Assembly: GCF_039831995.1 (NCBI RefSeq)
Contig: NZ_JBDOIO010000003.1
Coordinates: forward strand, 2,356,001 to 2,420,000
DNA length: 64,000 nt
Direction: 5' to 3'
DNA from: Paenibacillus pabuli
GTDB lineage: Bacteria > Bacillota > Bacilli > Paenibacillales > Paenibacillaceae
Each line of letters opens with the position of its first letter. Position 1 is the first letter of the stretch. The notes beneath the pieces were generated by a model. It was not told where the DNA came from and did no database searches. It saw only the letters and a list, made by a program, of their open reading frames with translations. This document shows positions 52,887 to 64,000 of this stretch, piece by piece. The position numbers and the translations under genes were made by a program.

Positions 52887-53382
52887 TCAGACTTGAAAAT
52901 ATTGATATATTACCTCATGTCCATCCTCTTGCTCTTCCTTTTCGTAATATTCTATATTTAATGATTTATATATGTTCTTCCAAATTTGAATGGCAGGAGT
53001 ATTCGTTTTGATTTGACTAATAGCATACCTGCCAGGAAGTTGTTCGAAAAACACTTTACATGCCGCTCTTCCTAAACCCTGTCTACGATACTTCTTCATT
53101 ATAAAAAAATGAATTCAAAACATAATCAGCAAATTCTGGATTAGAGAATGGACCACTTTGAAGTGAAATGAAACCTTTGGTTTTATCGTCATCCATGCGG
53201 ATAAAGAACGGGGTCAATCCTTCCTTTTCAAAGAACCAATCTAATACATCAAATTCAAATAGGCCATTTCTTTGATTAATCTCTAAGTCACTATTAAATT
53301 CGGATAAATCATGAAGATATAAAGTCATTAAATGTCTGAGAATATGTTTATCATTTTGTTCTGCTTTAGTAATTATCATCAC
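52887..53382 (-). pseudogene. GNAT acetyltransferase with a frameshift in a T-run
   Basis: The first part (MIITKAEQNDKHILRHLMTLYLHD ... FADYVLNSFF) ends shortly after a run of seven T (seven A at 53103-53109 on the plus strand). Without one T the frame continues as FFIMKKYRRQGLGRAACKVFFEQLPGRY to the stop at 52887. This restores the GNAT acetyl-CoA loop RRQGLG. The two pieces overlap by 17 bases. It may be a pseudogene, a slippage-controlled gene or a sequencing error in the homopolymer. Confidence 0.8.
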
Positions 53383-53680
53383 GAGCCTCTTTCCTATTAT
53401 TTTTTACGCTTGCTTGCATTCATTGTACCTAACTTCTTATTTGGGAGTTTCGTATACAACTCACGGCCTGTTGTCATGGTCCTATGTATACCGTTAATAT
53501 AAGTAGTTGAATAGACGTCAGCCAATCATTCTGGCACAACTCCTGCTCACATGATCGATACTTATAAAGTATCCCATGCTTTGTGAAGTAAAGGTGTTAT
53601 TCAATCTTAGCAAAGGCAATCGTTTAAAAAATATATAAAAGATAGTTCAAAATCATTTATTATACACATAAATAAACACG
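53383..53680. other. Intergenic stretch without a gene
   Basis: An AT-rich region between the broken GNAT gene and the terminator of the rRNA/tRNA operon. I see no supported frame, RNA gene or repeat. Confidence 0.5.
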
Positions 53681-53713
53681 AAAAAACCCTTGAGTATGCC
53701 TCAAGGGTTTTTT
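53681..53713 (-). terminator. Terminator of the rRNA-tRNA operon
   Basis: AAAAAACCCTTGAG pairs with CTCAAGGGTTTTTT around a short loop, a symmetrical and strong hairpin, about 80 bases past the last tRNA. Confidence 0.85.
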
Positions 53714-53791
53714 ATTCAACAGATACCAATCAGAGAAGCTTGGCACCTGCTTAATTACGGCAGTCATCTTCGCAACACACATATATAACAA

Positions 53792-53864
53792 TGAGCCATG
53801 AAGGGCTCGAACCTTCGACACCCTGATTAAAAGTCAGGTGCTCTACCAACTGAGCTAATGGCTC
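53792..53864 (-). tRNA. tRNA-Lys (anticodon TTT)
   Basis: A complete 73-base cloverleaf with acceptor GAGCCAT/ATGGCTC, D-loop AGCTCAGTTGGTAGA, anticodon loop CTTTTAA and T-loop GGTTCGAGCCC. CCA is not encoded. It is the last tRNA of the operon. Confidence 0.95.
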
Positions 53865-53873
53865 ACAATAAAA

Positions 53874-53947
53874 TGGCAGGGGCAGCAGGAATTGAACCCA
53901 CACCAACGGTTTTGGAGACCGTTGTTCTACCTTTAAACTATGCCCCT
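53874..53947 (-). tRNA. tRNA-Trp (anticodon CCA)
   Basis: A 74-base cloverleaf with acceptor AGGGGCA/TGCCCCT, discriminator G and encoded CCA. The anticodon loop is CTCCAAA, giving CCA for tryptophan. Confidence 0.95.
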
Positions 53948-53951
53948 AAAA

Positions 53952-54027
53952 TGGTGGAGGCTGAGGGGCTCGAACCCCCGACCCTCTGCTTGTAAGGCAG
54001 ATGCTCTCCCAGCTGAGCTAAGCCTCC
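53952..54027 (-). tRNA. tRNA-Val (anticodon TAC)
   Basis: A 76-base cloverleaf with acceptor GGAGGCT/AGCCTCC and encoded CCA. The anticodon loop CTTACAA gives TAC for valine. Confidence 0.95.
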
Positions 54028-54033
54028 ATATCT

Positions 54034-54049
54034 ATGACCCGTAGGGGAT
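54034..54049. repeat. 16-bp duplicate of the tRNA-Glu 3' end
   Basis: ATGACCCGTAGGGGAT is repeated exactly at 54149-54164, where it forms the 3' end of tRNA-Glu. The 115-base shift leaves a tRNA 3' remnant downstream of the intact gene. Confidence 0.7.
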
Positions 54050-54149
54050 ACTCTCACTTCGTTCGAGACTGCGTAGCAGTTGCTAACGATGATTATCCTC
54101 CGACGAACCTTTGGGATTCTCTTTCCCTTATTGCTTTAATAAGTAAAAA

Positions 54150-54221
54150 TGACCCGTAGGGGATTCGAACCCCTGTTACCTCCGTGAAAGGGAGGTGTCT
54201 TAACCCCTTGACCAACGGGCC
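54150..54221 (-). tRNA. tRNA-Glu (anticodon TTC)
   Basis: A 72-base cloverleaf with acceptor GGCCCGT/ACGGGTC and anticodon loop CTTTCAC, giving TTC for glutamate. CCA is not encoded. It is the first tRNA after the 5S gene. Confidence 0.95.
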
Positions 54222-54253
54222 TTAATAGCTCTCAAAAACAAGAAGCTGTAAAA

Positions 54254-54276
54254 TCTACCAACTGAGCTTTTGGCTC
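54254..54276 (-). repeat. tRNA 5'-half remnant next to a palindrome
   Basis: Read leftward, GAGCCA, two bases, AGCTCAGTTGGTAGA copy the 5' half of the tRNA-Lys-type sequence, but no anticodon arm or 3' half follows. A perfect 16-bp palindrome TGGCTCATATGAGCCA (54271-54286) overlaps its start. Confidence 0.6.
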
Positions 54277-54311
54277 ATATGAGCCAAAAAAAATACCCCA
54301 TTGGGGGTTTC

Positions 54312-54428
54312 GCTTGGCAGCGTCCTACTCTCCCAGGACCCTTCGGTCCAAGTACCATCGGCGCTAGAGGGCTTAACGGTCGTGTTCGGGATGGGTACGT
54401 GTGGAACCCCTCCGCTATCGCCACCAAA
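54312..54428 (-). rRNA. rrf: 5S ribosomal RNA
   Basis: A 117-base sequence starting TTTGGTGGCGATAGC and ending GCTGCCAAGC, with the conserved CCGAACACG loop and GTAGGACG helix. It follows the 23S gene in the usual order. Confidence 0.95.
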
Positions 54429-54511
54429 CGAGCATTTGTGGAACAAATGCGTTCAGAGATTATTCTCTGAAAACTAGATCCGAAACGAAATGTGCGACTA
54501 GAACCTGTAAT

Positions 54512-59353
<4,842 letters not shown>

Positions 59354-59589
59354 GATGAATTTCAGCAGCGCGGTTAGACGCTATGAAAATCATCTGAGGT
59401 ATTGAAAAGAGCGATTAGCTCATTTTGAATCTGACGAGATTAAAAATCTCATTTGTGCTTCGAAATCATACAGTCAGATGACTTGTACCAATTCCTCAGC
59501 GTCGATCTTGCAAGCAAGATCGTTACTCACTCGTTGTTCAGTTTTCAAAGATCAAACTTCGCGTCCGACTCTTTCAAAGCCGGAATTAG

Positions 59590-59619
59590 AATATACCACA
59601 TATCTTCATAACTTGTAAA
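59590..59619 (-). promoter_or_regulatory. rrn promoter P2
   Basis: -35 TTTACA (59614-59619), 18-base spacer, -10 TATATT (59590-59595), about 240 bases upstream of the mature 16S 5' end. Confidence 0.6.
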
Positions 59620-59674
59620 GATATTTGTTTTTGAATTCTTTTGTTTTTCCCAAGCCTCTTGCGGCCGGAAAATT

Positions 59675-59704
59675 AATATATCATGTTTAAGGTTTACTTG
59701 TAAA
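59675..59704 (-). promoter_or_regulatory. rrn promoter P1
   Basis: -35 TTTACA (59699-59704), 18-base spacer, -10 TATATT (59675-59680). Both boxes and the spacing are identical to P2, 85 bases further downstream. Confidence 0.6.
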
Positions 59705-59931
59705 GTGTTTTTTAATTCCTCTACATCTGGAGATCGAATGTCCTTCTGTAATATGCTTAAATATAATATGAATGCCATCAACAATTTGGGTTCGCATCCT
59801 TGCGTAGCGACATTGTACCCTCTTTTATAAAAGTGTAACTTGTTTCTATTTCGTATTCCCATAGGCGAATTGATTTATTATTTAATATTTATAACGTCTG
59901 CTTAGGAATAACCGCCAGATAGCTTAATGAG

Positions 59932-59960
59932 AAAAACAAACAACCGACTAATCAGCCGGC
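59932..59960 (-). terminator. Rho-independent terminator of the HIT-NUDIX-HD genes
   Basis: Read leftward, CCGGCT pairs with AGTCGG around GATT and is followed by TTGTTTGTTTTTC. Confidence 0.5.
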
Positions 59961-60075
59961 CGTCAACTTGAGTTATTCTATTATGGCTCATAACAAACCA
60001 CAATTAAAGAAAATAATCCCCCTTAATGTTCGCCCGTTACATCACACTTGTAAAAATAACTGATTCTATTACGGA

Positions 60076-60408
60076 TTAAGTCACTCGTTCACCACTGATG
60101 ACATGCCAATGCAGATGCTTTGAATCCTGGTAATTCCCGAGGTTCGTCACAATCTTAGAAGCACCCGTAAACTCCACCATATCGGCAGCGATCTTTTTAA
60201 TGACCCGCATGATTTCAAGTATCAACTCATCGTCATTCGCTTCTTCTTCTGAAATCAAGGATTGTATGTGGAACTTGGGAATAACCACGATATGATGTTC
60301 ATAGTACGGCCGGGTATGATGATAGGCCAGCACCTTATCCGTCTCCATAACAATTTCCACTTCAGTCTTGCCACTGAGCACTTCCTCACAATAAAAGTCT
60401 TGTGTCAT
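60076..60408 (-). CDS. HIT family protein
   Basis: A 110-residue histidine-triad protein ending in HLHWHVISGERV, which carries the catalytic HxHxH. The middle (YYEHHIVVIPKFHIQSLI) forms the nucleotide-binding half. HIT enzymes hydrolyse or transfer nucleotidyl groups from nucleoside phosphoramidates. A GGATCGTTCC stretch precedes the ATG. It follows a NUDIX gene by 18 bases, so both nucleotide hydrolases are co-expressed. Confidence 0.88.
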   Translation of the reverse strand: MTQDFYCEEVLSGKTEVEIVMETDKVLAYHHTRPYYEHHIVVIPKFHIQSLISEEEANDDELILEIMRVIKKIAADMVEFTGASKIVTNLGNYQDSKHLHWHVISGERVT

Positions 60409-60425
60409 ATGGAACGATCCTTTCT

Positions 60426-60881
60426 TTATTTGGATTGGATGTACCCTGCCTTTTTTAGTACATACTCTGTAAAAGGATTAATCTCCGGGACCGGTTGGTC
60501 CAGATCGAAGTATCGGAGTTCCAGCCCTTCATCGTCCATAACTACTGGATTACCCATGATTCCTTTAGCTTCATAAACAGCCATCACATTGTACACTTCA
60601 TCCCCATGGGGGTATTTGTAATACATGTCCTGGCCCGAGAAAACGGTAATGAGTTTGTACGTCTCTGCCCTTAAACCTGCTTCCTCATATAATTCCCGTG
60701 CTGCTGCCTCTTCCAGCGACTCACCCGGTTCAAGCGAACCACCGAGTGTCCCCCAGTCGAGACTGTCTGTACGTCTTTGCAGTAACAGATGACCCTCTTC
60801 GTTGAACACCAGCACACAAGAACCCGCCATGATCAACGGCCGCGAGCCGACCAGTTTTCGAAGTTCCATAATGTAACCCAT
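60426..60881 (-). CDS. NUDIX hydrolase
   Basis: A 151-residue protein with a full NUDIX box (GGSLEPGESLEEAAARELYEEAG). The YPHGDEVYNVMAVYEAKGI segment is typical of small nucleotide-sugar or ADP-ribose-type hydrolases. I chose the ATG at 60881 with AGAGGG upstream; the longer frame from 60995 overlaps the 3' end of the HD gene and is unlikely. Confidence 0.88.
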   Translation of the reverse strand: MGYIMELRKLVGSRPLIMAGSCVLVFNEEGHLLLQRRTDSLDWGTLGGSLEPGESLEEAAARELYEEAGLRAETYKLITVFSGQDMYYKYPHGDEVYNVMAVYEAKGIMGNPVVMDDEGLELRYFDLDQPVPEINPFTEYVLKKAGYIQSK

Positions 60882-60931
60882 GCTAGTTCCCTCTTCTCTT
60901 TCAATGAATATGACTGAGTTCATCCGTGTTC

Positions 60932-61522
60932 CTATGATTTGGTTAGGATTCCCTGATCGACGGAATTTTGAATTAGCTGTTGCACGTACGTCCACAAAGT
61001 ATCCGAAGCGTCTGCCATTTCACGGTTTCTGTTGATGACTTGATCGCTTGTAATGTTGTATTTCTGCCACGTATCTCCTTGGTTCTGATAATTGTGAATC
61101 AGAGGCTGTAACCGATCGAGAGCCGAGGCAAATTGTGCCTCATTCGTTTCCTTCGCCTCGAACTCTAACCATAGATTAAGCATTTCTTCACCCTGTACTT
61201 CGGGCAGCATGCCAAAAAGACGATGAGCCGCCTTGATCTCACGATCGTATTTATCCGTGTGCCCAGCTGTATCGTAAACAAAGGTATCTCCGGCATCGAT
61301 TTCAACCAGATCATGAACGAGAAGCATCTTAATAACTTTGAGAATGTCCACATCCTTGTTCGCATGACTCTGTAGAACCAACGCCATCATGGCCAGATGC
61401 CATGAATGCTCCGCATCATTTTCACGTCTATCTCCATGGATAATTCTTGTTCTCCGTTCGATTGTTTTCAGTTTATCAATCTCAATAAGAAATTGAATCT
61501 GATCCTGCAATGATTCACTCAT
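60932..61522 (-). CDS. HD-domain phosphohydrolase (YfbR/5'-nucleotidase-like)
   Basis: A 196-residue HD protein. The metal site is seen in RENDAEHSWHLAMMAL and MLLVHDLVEIDAGDTFVYD (HD pair), with the distal Asp in ASALDRLQPL. This matches the YfbR-like 5'-deoxynucleotidase/HD hydrolase group. I chose the ATG at 61522, with AAAGGAGG about 8 bases upstream. It is the first gene of the HD-NUDIX-HIT unit. Confidence 0.87.
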   Translation of the reverse strand: MSESLQDQIQFLIEIDKLKTIERRTRIIHGDRRENDAEHSWHLAMMALVLQSHANKDVDILKVIKMLLVHDLVEIDAGDTFVYDTAGHTDKYDREIKAAHRLFGMLPEVQGEEMLNLWLEFEAKETNEAQFASALDRLQPLIHNYQNQGDTWQKYNITSDQVINRNREMADASDTLWTYVQQLIQNSVDQGILTKS

Positions 61523-61680
61523 CCTATATCCTCCTTTAAATACGATACCCACTCTATGTTAAGAGATCCTACCAGTAAACTTCGCCACACCAATTTCAAC
61601 CATTTACATATGTAATTTCAATTCATTAAAAGTCCGTGGGAGCTTCACCTTATCGAATTTAAGTTGATTCAGCTCACTAA

Positions 61681-62481
61681 TCATAGGTTTAATCCTTCCC
61701 GAACCACACTCAGGAAATAGTCGCGATGCTCCGGATGACAGGCGATCAGATAAGGCTCTGAACTCATGCCTTCGAATAGAACCCCATCATAATCCATAAC
61801 CATGGCACCCGCTTCTTTTGCCATCAGGATTCCTGAGTATAGATCGTCTCCCTCTGAATTGTAGAGCACAATACCATCGATATCTCCCTTGGCCAGCATA
61901 CACCACTGCAGGGTAGGAGCCCATAATCTCATCACTCTCTTAAAACGTATATCCAGATGTTGTCGCAGCCGGACAGCATTCTCCTCATGCTGTACCTGAT
62001 GCCCCTGTATCCAACCAATCGTTCCCTTTATCAGATCCTTTTTCATCTTGACACTCATGGGATTCAAGTTACAACTGGCCCCATTCCCCAGTGATGCCAC
62101 AAATAAACGATCCACCATTGGTTCATAAATAACTCCAAGAACAGGTTCCGAACGGTACATCAATGTAATGGAAACGGAAAAAACGGGAAATCCAATGGCA
62201 AAATTATTAGTCCCATCTAACGGGTCAATCATCCACAGCCAGTCGCTCTTCTGACCGTTATGTCCTCGTTCTTCACTATGAATCTCATGCTCGGGAAACG
62301 TATGGCTAATCGCATCACATATGATCCGCTCTGTTTCATGATCCACATCAGTTACAACGTCGCCGAACTTGTCCTTTTCCACTGCACAGGTGATCTGGTC
62401 AAAATGAACTCTGGCGATCTGTCCCGCTTCACGAACGACTCTCTCTGAGATTTCTTGTGCTAAACGAATGGTCTGTTTCAT
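61681..62481 (-). CDS. Inositol monophosphatase family protein
   Basis: A 266-residue phosphatase with the IMPase metal motifs HSEERGHNGQKSDWLWMIDPLDGTNNFA: Glu in SEER and Asp in DPLDGT. The second motif near the C-terminus is GDDLYSGILMAKEAGA. IMPases remove phosphate from inositol phosphates or related small phosphates (such as pAp) with Mg2+. A GGAGGG site lies before the ATG. It lies about 20 bases downstream of a candidate 46-residue frame and leads away from it. Confidence 0.88.
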   Translation of the reverse strand: MKQTIRLAQEISERVVREAGQIARVHFDQITCAVEKDKFGDVVTDVDHETERIICDAISHTFPEHEIHSEERGHNGQKSDWLWMIDPLDGTNNFAIGFPVFSVSITLMYRSEPVLGVIYEPMVDRLFVASLGNGASCNLNPMSVKMKKDLIKGTIGWIQGHQVQHEENAVRLRQHLDIRFKRVMRLWAPTLQWCMLAKGDIDGIVLYNSEGDDLYSGILMAKEAGAMVMDYDGVLFEGMSSEPYLIACHPEHRDYFLSVVREGLNL

Positions 62482-62499
62482 AAAGGTCCCTCCGCTCGG

Positions 62500-62640
62500 T
62501 TACTTGATCAGTCTTTCTGGATTTCGGTCACTTCCAATGATCCTGGCAATACAACCTTCTACGGAATGGATTAATCCCCCATTTTGGTGAGAGGTAAGAG
62601 CATAGTTTTTCACTTTCTTATGAGGTAAATGTTGCTCTAT
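62500..62640 (-). CDS. Candidate 46-residue protein with an ATA start
   Basis: A frame of 47 codons fills the gap between two genes. The product contains HKKVKNYALTSHQNGGLIHS and CIARIIGSDRNPERLIK, which looks protein-like. AGGAGGGG lies about 5 bases before an ATA codon that overlaps the stop of the upstream phosphotransferase (TAATA, in place of the common TAATG). A GTG nine codons on could be an alternative but has no good site. It may be a real small gene with a mutated start or a remnant. Confidence 0.4.
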   Translation of the reverse strand: MEQHLPHKKVKNYALTSHQNGGLIHSVEGCIARIIGSDRNPERLIK

Positions 62641-63674
62641 TACAGCCCCTCCTGACATGTTCTAGTTGTATTTGTCTCCGTTACATACCTATGAAGAAAT
62701 TGTTGAATATGTACATCATTCTCCGTTAGCCAGCTTATATTCCTTTCAAACTGATCGATCATAAACGTGAAGGGATGTTCAATTGCAAATCCCGCATAAT
62801 GCTGACCAATATAGAAATGCAACACGGCAATAAAATAAATTTGAGTTAGCAGCTGTACATAGCCAAGTTCAAGAGAGGAGTGTTTGCGAGTATCTCCATA
62901 CCCCTGAAGGAAGGCCTCAGTTAAATTCAAGGATCCGTTAGACTCCTGAATAATATGATTAAGGCTAATCGTAAGCTCCATTAAAGCAGCATCCATCCCA
63001 ATGAAATCAAAATCTAATACCCCTGTAATTTCTCCCGATTGACCCAGCAGATTATAAATTAATAAATCATGATGAACGAGCTGTTGCGGCAGTACCTCTA
63101 AGTTAAGTTTGGAATTTTCGATCTCAGTAATCATTGTCTGATAAAACGTATACCGTTGTTCTGTTAATTCAAAAGGCATATCCGCAAAAAAAGATATCAC
63201 CGAATCACGATTAGCGAGCGGGTGAATGTTATACAATTTATGAAAGGATATGCCCGTATACGTGTTCTTCTTCATAGGGAACTCACTCATTCGGAACGAA
63301 AATCCCCCTACCAACCTGCCGAACTTATCGGCTTTTTCGATGTTAGACAATTGTGGAAGCTTTCCCTCCAGAAAAGTAGTCATTGCCGCAAGCGAACCGT
63401 CTCTCATCACCACATAATCCTTACCATCATAAGTATGAAGGAAGATCGGGACTTCGAATGAAGCCTGTGCCTTATGAAGAAATGCTGTCACTCGGGATTC
63501 AAGTTTCAACCCATCGATCGTTTTGATGTGGATGTTATAGATTCGTACAATAAACCTCTGTCCATTGATATCAATGATTTTGGTTGTATTAGTCAAACCG
63601 AACGGAACGGCATCCAATGTATACTCAGGTTCCTTGAAGTAGTGCCTTATGACTTCATCAAATTTGCAGTTCAT
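62640..63674 (-). CDS. APH/homoserine-kinase-like phosphotransferase
   Basis: A 344-residue kinase-fold protein. The catalytic loop is LVHHDLLIYNLL (HxDxxxxN) and the metal motif GVLDFDFIG (DFD); the N-terminal nucleotide lobe has QRFIVRIYN. This is the aminoglycoside phosphotransferase/choline-kinase superfamily, many members of which act on small alcohols such as homoserine. A drug substrate is possible but not indicated. It overlaps the GNAT gene at its 5' end by 17 bases, so the two are translated together. Confidence 0.85.
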   Translation of the reverse strand: MNCKFDEVIRHYFKEPEYTLDAVPFGLTNTTKIIDINGQRFIVRIYNIHIKTIDGLKLESRVTAFLHKAQASFEVPIFLHTYDGKDYVVMRDGSLAAMTTFLEGKLPQLSNIEKADKFGRLVGGFSFRMSEFPMKKNTYTGISFHKLYNIHPLANRDSVISFFADMPFELTEQRYTFYQTMITEIENSKLNLEVLPQQLVHHDLLIYNLLGQSGEITGVLDFDFIGMDAALMELTISLNHIIQESNGSLNLTEAFLQGYGDTRKHSSLELGYVQLLTQIYFIAVLHFYIGQHYAGFAIEHPFTFMIDQFERNISWLTENDVHIQQFLHRYVTETNTTRTCQEGL

Positions 63675-64000
63675 AGATTCTCATCTCTTCATCATTCAGC
63701 GAATATCCTTTGCCAATGTAGGTCCAGTTATTTTTCTCATAATAATCTTGTAGATCCGTACACAAATAGAGTTTGTCGTATCCCTTCAACTTCACCTCAT
63801 CCATCGCGTGCTTCTGTAATTGTCCGCCCAGATTCCGGCCCCGGTATTCCGGCTCCACATGAAGACATGCAAACCAGGGAAAGAGATCCTGCCGGCTGTT
63901 CAGATCGCTTCTAAGCAGAGCATATCCTCCGATGATCCTGTCTCCCTCCAACATCACATAAAACCTCGGAACATCACTGTTCGTATCCATTGAACGCTCC
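63658..64000 (-). CDS. GNAT family N-acetyltransferase, partial
   Basis: The last 110 or so codons of a GNAT protein; the 5' end lies beyond the window. Seen are the acetyl-CoA loop (FACLHVEPEYRGRNLGGQLQKHAM) and the terminal YYEKNNWTYIGKGYSL segment. The reading frame stays open to the right edge, so the ATG at 63990 is probably internal. It overlaps the phosphotransferase gene by 17 bases. Confidence 0.85.
   Translation of the reverse strand, partial: ERSMDTNSDVPRFYVMLEGDRIIGGYALLRSDLNSRQDLFPWFACLHVEPEYRGRNLGGQLQKHAMDEVKLKGYDKLYLCTDLQDYYEKNNWTYIGKGYSLNDEEMRIYELQI

Larger units (their letters stand above)
59354..60075. other. rrn leader, promoters and upstream spacer
   Basis: From right to left this holds the terminator of the HIT operon (59932-59960), an AT-rich stretch, two tandem rrn promoters and the leader with the TTTGAAAACTGAACAACGAG segment seen in Bacillales rrn leaders. 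A 105-codon frame across the promoters is not a gene. Confidence 0.6.

Noticed and set aside
59545..59862. 105-codon frame across the rrn promoters
   Set aside because: It covers both promoter boxes and has no ribosome binding site.

Overview
The window is a Gram-positive, spore-former-type chromosome that looks like Paenibacillus. Supporting signs are a Bacillales-type rRNA operon, strong AGGAGG-type ribosome binding sites, a Spo0M homologue, a Bce-type peptide-antibiotic detoxification module, a DUF5696 protein, an S-layer-homology protein, and many carbohydrate ABC transporter genes without their own ATPase. All calls come from reading the sequence; no database search was run.

Layout. Positions 1-414 hold the start of a lipoprotein sugar-binding protein running off the left edge. 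From 0.6 to 2.2 kb are small genes: an unknown protein, a GrpB-family protein and a SunI-like immunity protein. From 2.3 to 16.3 kb lies one long leftward operon with two solute-binding proteins (one giant and membrane-anchored), two permease pairs, an NHL-repeat protein, a Yip1-type membrane protein, a DUF5696 protein and a GH26 glycosidase. A LacI-family regulator is divergent to it (16.8 kb). The spacer between them carries a promoter, a cre-like site and an inverted repeat. From 17.9 to 24.4 kb are an RtcB-family ligase with a DUF4272 protein, a DUF6773/XRE/erythromycin-esterase-like operon, a secreted protein and two GNAT acetyltransferases. From 24.6 to 29.5 kb an S-layer-anchored leucine-rich-repeat protein sits beside a MalT-like regulator. 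PgsA (30.3-30.9 kb) and a complete Bce-type two-component/ABC module (31.3-35.7 kb) follow.

From 36 to 53.4 kb lies a mosaic of small metabolic and resistance-like genes: methyltransferases, NUDIX, GNAT, HAD, a TmrB-like protein, Spo0M, an FAD oxidoreductase and a glycosyltransferase. Four of these genes are broken by a single in-frame stop or a one-base shift. One gene fuses an AAC(6')-like domain to a YfiT/BstA-like domain and keeps an internal ribosome binding site. From 53.7 to 59.7 kb a complete leftward rRNA operon (16S-23S-5S) is followed by tRNA-Glu, -Val, -Trp and -Lys and a terminator, with tRNA remnants between the genes. The right end (60-64 kb) carries HIT, NUDIX, HD, inositol-monophosphatase, phosphotransferase and GNAT genes.

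How the genes work together. The 14 kb operon is the most system-like part. It reads as a glycan (possibly mannan oligosaccharide) capture, trimming and import system in which several parts sit on the outer face of the membrane and the ATPase must be supplied in trans. DUF5696, the NHL-TPR protein and the Yip1-type protein have no established role in it, so this is the best candidate for an undescribed system.
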